A DNA stretch of 33,679 nt. Origin: Rhodopirellula sp. Its GTDB lineage: Bacteria; Planctomycetota; Planctomycetia; Pirellulales; Pirellulaceae. A program made the position numbers and the translations under genes. The stretch spans positions 1 to 33,679 of the forward strand of contig DOPG01000290.1 in the NCBI GenBank assembly GCA_003513555.1. The letters are read 5' to 3'. The notes beneath the pieces were generated by a model, which was given only the letters and a program-made list of their open reading frames with translations, was not told the origin of the DNA and did no database searches. Below are positions 32,450 through 33,679 of this stretch, in pieces. Numbering within the stretch: the first letter of the stretch is position 1; each line of letters starts with the position of its first letter.

Positions 32450-32585
32450 ATCAAGTAAATCGACGGAAAGTGGCGGCTTGAAGCGACGCCTTTCAAAGCA
32501 GCAACAAGCCAACACAGCAGCCATGCTGGTGACTTTCGATGCTGATAAATTTCACCTGTTCGGTCGCAGACTGCAGTTTGCACAA
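32450..32585. other. Convergent gap after the MoxR operon
   Basis: The 136 bases between the moxR stop and the stop of the convergent gene show no strong terminator hairpin and no trace of a DUF58 gene in any frame. Confidence 0.5.
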
Positions 32586-33679
32586 CTATCGCGATTCGAA
32601 ACTGGGCAAGCTTTGCAATGCCCACTGACGTGCCATTTCAATCTTTTCACTTTGGGGGCCATGAAGCATCAAAAGGCCCTCAGCTCCACCAACAATGTGA
32701 AAAACAGCCTCGACTTCTTCCGCTGTGAGAAGATTTTTGGCTTGGTACATTCGAACTTCAGCCAGTGTTCGTAAAGATCGCGATTGGGGACTGCCGACCA
32801 GAGCCTCGACACGGCGTCGAGCAATTTCCGGGGTCAGAGCCGGCAATTCAGACACGGTTGCTGATCGATCGATGAAGCTGAACAGCGAACTCAGTTGTCC
32901 CATCACATAACCACGCTCAGTCTGGCGGCCAGCTCGCGTCACCTGCGCAGCTTCGACATTCGACATACCCTTGGAAACGATTTCCTGCTTGCCAGTAGCA
33001 ACGTTCATGAGTCGGCAACGCGATACATTTTGCACGTTGTTATTGCGTCCAGCTTTCAGCACCACTTCAAAATGAAGCAGCAAGTCTACTTCTGCGGCTC
33101 TTGCGCTGGGTATCACATCTGCAATATTACCTTCCCCCAGAAAAATGATTCCTGGTTGCCACATTGCAATGGGCTCACCAGCATCCATCAACAATTCGTT
33201 CACAGCTCCACCGACAACATGTGACGAAGCGGCTGGTGCTGCCCCGTTACGACCAGCCCCATTATCGACTGGCGGCGGTGGTGCGGTCACGGTTGAGAAG
33301 AGCGGGCCAAACGCTCCACTTTGAAAACGTTTTTTGAATTCTTCACCTACCACATCTGCTACCAAGCCGAGATTTTTGTCAAAGACGGCACGTGCTTGGT
33401 CGCTCAACATTTTTCTCGATGGGATCGACGGGTTTGCAGGTCCAGCTGCTCCACCCTGTGGACGTCCCGAGCCTCGACCATAGCCTTGTTCCATGCCCAT
33501 TTCGTCTTCCATGCCCTCATACATTCCATCGTCCATGCCCTCATACATTCCATCGTCCATGCCCTCATCCATACCTTCATCTTCGATTAACCCGCCGAGC
33601 GCACCTCCACCCGGAAAGCCGCCACCAGATCCACCAAAACCTCCACCGCCTCCCGGTGCACCAAAACCGCCACCACCGG
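32586..33679 (-). CDS. Planctomycete protein of unknown function with Gly-rich and acidic repeat N-terminus, 3' part (cut by window edge)
   Basis: The frame is open from the window end to the stop at 32586, so the 5' end lies outside; the ATG at 33572 is only an internal Met. The visible start is a Gly/Phe-rich stretch (GGGGFGAPGGGG and similar). An acidic repeat of MDDGMYEG units and a Gly/Pro linker follow. A conserved-looking domain then runs from about SRKMLSDQARAVFDKNLG to the end. It includes AEVDLLLHFEVVLKAG, CRLMNVATGKQEI and IARRRVEALVG, with no catalytic motif I recognise. The low-complexity head suggests a surface or scaffold role. The gene is convergent with the MoxR operon. Confidence 0.75.
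   Translation of the reverse strand, partial: GGGGFGAPGGGGGFGGSGGGFPGGGALGGLIEDEGMDEGMDDGMYEGMDDGMYEGMEDEMGMEQGYGRGSGRPQGGAAGPANPSIPSRKMLSDQARAVFDKNLGLVADVVGEEFKKRFQSGAFGPLFSTVTAPPPPVDNGAGRNGAAPAASSHVVGGAVNELLMDAGEPIAMWQPGIIFLGEGNIADVIPSARAAEVDLLLHFEVVLKAGRNNNVQNVSRCRLMNVATGKQEIVSKGMSNVEAAQVTRAGRQTERGYVMGQLSSLFSFIDRSATVSELPALTPEIARRRVEALVGSPQSRSLRTLAEVRMYQAKNLLTAEEVEAVFHIVGGAEGLLMLHGPQSEKIEMARQWALQSLPSFESR
33509..33568. repeat. 24-bp perfect tandem repeat inside the Gly-rich protein gene
   Basis: Two identical 24-bp units (33509-33532 and 33533-33556) and half of a third (33557-33568) encode MDDGMYEG-type acidic octapeptides on the minus strand. Perfect identity at the DNA level implies recent duplication or slippage, so the copy number may vary between strains. 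Confidence 0.85.

Noticed and set aside
32400..32774. Plus-strand frame after moxR as a possible DUF58 remnant
   Set aside because: It overlaps the moxR end and the convergent gene and shows none of the DUF58 signature.
33509..33568. Short repeats as a possible CRISPR array
   Set aside because: Units are directly adjacent with no spacers and lie in frame within a coding region.

Overview
The window looks like chromosomal DNA from a planctomycete, most likely a Pirellulaceae-type (Rhodopirellula/Blastopirellula-like) bacterium. This rests on family content rather than a database search. It carries a giant PVC-type cytochrome c/beta-propeller/HEAT protein, a DUF1549 plus DUF1501 pair, a Ser/Thr kinase with an extracytoplasmic Cache-like sensor, and a YidC-like protein with a PDZ domain in its periplasmic part. 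Genes are moderately GC-rich, often overlap by ATGA, and often lack a clear Shine-Dalgarno sequence. I see no tRNA, rRNA, CRISPR array, insertion sequence, phage or plasmid gene.

Layout. 1-757 (-): the 5' part of a YidC-like insertase, cut by the window edge. 1009-4809 (-): the large secreted cytochrome/propeller protein, followed by a clear intrinsic terminator at 946-978. 4810-5535: a 726-base gap with hairpins and an A-rich tract but no convincing gene. 5536-7814 (-): an RlmM-like rRNA 2'-O-methyltransferase translationally coupled to an exported amidohydrolase. 7918-10266 (+): the receptor-type Ser/Thr kinase. 10371-12993 (-): an altronate dehydratase (UxaA) family enzyme followed by a D-2-hydroxyacid dehydrogenase, probably sugar-acid catabolism. 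13188-15330 (+): sucC-sucD, the succinyl-CoA synthetase of the TCA cycle. 15575-17391 (-): an SRPBCC-epimerase fusion coupled to a small four-helix membrane protein.

17472-22752 (-): a run of planctomycete-style exported proteins in the transcription order DUF1549, DUF1501, then a PhoD-like phosphatase. 23036-25675 (-): an Nramp-like transporter lacking the usual metal-binding signatures, followed by a Gfo/Idh/MocA oxidoreductase. 26061-32449 (+): a tightly packed six-gene operon encoding RDD protein, SpoIIM-like protein, polytopic membrane protein, DUF4129 protein, DUF4350 lipoprotein and MoxR AAA+ ATPase. 32586-33679 (-): the 3' part of a planctomycete protein of unknown function with a Gly-rich, then acidic repeat-containing, N-terminal region.

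The best candidate for an under-described system is the MoxR operon. Five membrane or exported components are coupled to a cytoplasmic MoxR ATPase, yet the DUF58/VWA-like partner normally next to MoxR is not in the window. That suggests an envelope-assembly or remodelling machine whose client is unknown. Other points of interest are the non-RD (HCD) active site of the receptor kinase, the altered Nramp signature, an imperfect 18-bp tandem repeat just upstream of that transporter, and the PDZ domain in the YidC-like protein.
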